Assembly (NCBI RefSeq): GCF_008725655.1
Contig: NZ_VYXP01000003.1
Coordinates: 62,001-126,000 of the forward strand
Length of the DNA: 64,000 nt
Direction: 5' to 3'
Source: Marinihelvus fidelis
GTDB lineage: Bacteria; Pseudomonadota; Gammaproteobacteria; Xanthomonadales; SZUA-36
Part shown: one piece after another, positions 63,103 through 64,000 of the stretch
Position numbering within the stretch: position 1 is the stretch's first letter
Layout of the letters: every line of letters starts with the position of its first letter
Translations under genes and position numbers: made by a program
The notes under the pieces: model-generated
Databases searched by the model: none
What the model was told of the DNA's origin: nothing
What the model saw: only the letters and a program-made list of their open reading frames with translations

Positions 63103-64000
63103 TCAGGCGGGCTCCCCGCCAACATCGTCGTCCGGCTCCAGGGGCTGGAAAGACGCCGCCGCCACCGGTCCGGGCGGCTGGCGGAAATCACTGCGCACGT
63201 GCAGGTCGCGCTGCGGGAAGGGAATCTCGATACCGGCTTCGCGCAGGCGGGTTTCCAGGGCCCAGAGGAATTCGCAGCGGATGCGGTGCGGGCGGCGTAC
63301 ACCGGCCCGGCTGACCCATAGCAGCATCTGGAATTCCAGCGCGCTGTCGCCGAAGTTGAACAGGCGCAGTTGCGGCCGCCGGCCCGGCATGTTGGTTAGC
63401 ACAAACTCGACATCCTCGGCCGCGGCCATGGCAATTTCCTTCACCTGCTCCTTGTCCGAGCCATAAGCCACGCCAAAGGGTATGCGCATGCGCGCGATCG
63501 ACTCGCGCAGGGTCCAGTTGGTGAGCTTGGTGGTGACCAGCTCGGAGTTCGGCACCACCACGTCGACACTGTCGTTAGTGTTGACCACGGTGGCGCGGGT
63601 ATTGATCTCCTTGACCACGCCGGCCAGCCCGCTGGAACCGGCCTGGCCACCATCGAGCTCAATGTAGTCGCCCACCCGCAGGGAGCCTTCCAGCAAAAGA
63701 ATCAGGCCGGAGACGAAATTGTTCACCACCGCCTGCAGGCCAAAACCGATACCGACAGAGAGCGCACCGGCGATCAGCGCGAAACTGGTGAAATCGAAAC
63801 CGATGGACGCAAACGCCGCGAACAGGCCGACCGTCATGATGACGTAATGCAGGATCCGGCCCAGCGTGTAGGCGACCGGGCTGGCGGAGAACTGCTCGCC
63901 AGCCGCCGCGGCGTGTGCGATCAGGTAGCGCGCGACCCAGGAAATCAGCCACGCCAGGGCGATGATAAACAGCATCTTCAGGATGCCGCCCGGGGTCACC
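63103..64000 (-). CDS. MscS-family mechanosensitive channel, C-terminal part (cut by window edge)
   Basis: At least 298 residues are visible; the N-terminal part lies past base 64000. Helices PVAYTLGRILHYVIMTVGLF and FALIAGALSVGIGFGLQAVVNNFVSGLILLLEG form the pore region, with the Gly/Ala-rich TM3 pattern. VGDYIELDGG and TVVNTNDSVDVVVPNSELV are the beta domain. The soluble vestibule ends in EIPFPQRDLHV. It releases solutes on sudden loss of osmotic pressure; the long N-terminal subtype (MscK-like) cannot be excluded. Confidence 0.9.
   Translation of the reverse strand, partial: VTPGGILKMLFIIALAWLISWVARYLIAHAAAAGEQFSASPVAYTLGRILHYVIMTVGLFAAFASIGFDFTSFALIAGALSVGIGFGLQAVVNNFVSGLILLLEGSLRVGDYIELDGGQAGSSGLAGVVKEINTRATVVNTNDSVDVVVPNSELVTTKLTNWTLRESIARMRIPFGVAYGSDKEQVKEIAMAAAEDVEFVLTNMPGRRPQLRLFNFGDSALEFQMLLWVSRAGVRRPHRIRCEFLWALETRLREAGIEIPFPQRDLHVRSDFRQPPGPVAAASFQPLEPDDDVGGEPA

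Overview
The window is a GC-rich, gene-dense chromosomal segment of a gammaproteobacterium, most likely close to the Xanthomonadales (for example the Wenzhouxiangella/Lysobacter side). This is inferred from gene order: rpsT/murJ-ribF-ileS-lspA-ispH-pilE-pilX-pilW-pilV, rplU-rpmA-obgE, and rmlD next to manC/xanB as in Xanthomonas. No phage, insertion sequence, CRISPR array or rRNA was seen. One tRNA gene, tRNA-Thr(CGT), is present.

Layout. 1-8.7 kb: a minus-strand operon for a soluble NAD-dependent, molybdenum formate dehydrogenase (fdsG-fdsB-fdsA), followed by apbE, fdhD, fdsD and the molybdenum cofactor genes mobA, moaB and moeA (cut by the window edge). 8.8-18.7 kb: a Na+/Ca2+ antiporter and a loose series of single genes: a diheme cytochrome c, a MarR regulator, cupin, VOC protein, a PDZ-linked aspartyl protease, SDR, YcaQ glycosylase, DUF3052, methyltransferase, DUF1428, CPBP protease and MAPEG. 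18.7-20.9 kb: a small accessory-looking patch with a truncated secreted protein, two orphan membrane proteins and a higBA toxin-antitoxin pair, ending at tRNA-Thr. 21.1-30.3 kb: minor pilin genes pilV-pilW-pilX-pilE, then ispH-lspA-ileS-ribF-murJ.

30.3-41.9 kb: rpsT; obgE and rplU-rpmA, split by an inserted GxxExxY gene flanked by odd 9-nt periodic repeats; uvrA; a His-rich periplasmic protein; enoyl-CoA hydratase; a sulfurtransferase; Nudix hydrolase and FKBP isomerase; and pspABC behind a clear sigma-54 promoter. A 59-residue small protein follows under an apparent ECF-sigma promoter. 41.9-52.9 kb: manC and rmlD (sugar nucleotides), ssb, ispB, ppiB, a possible short structured RNA, a His/Met-rich pair probably linked to metal handling, and a MacAB-like ABC efflux set (two permeases, ATPase, adaptor). 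52.9-61.3 kb: a complete cbb3 oxidase locus, ccoNOQP plus the assembly genes ccoG, ccoH, ccoI, ccoS and a SafE-type protein. 61.4-64 kb: DUF2189, a PfkB sugar kinase and an MscS channel cut by the window edge.

Together the genes suggest a respiratory, oxygen-using organism. It could draw electrons from formate as NADH and use a high-affinity cbb3 oxidase at low oxygen. It has type IV pili and envelope-stress responses. No single locus is a clear new defence or biosynthetic system. The most unusual signals are the periodic-repeat unit around the GxxExxY gene, two ECF-like promoters that each drive something very small, apbE inside the formate dehydrogenase operon, and an AT-rich island inside fdsB.
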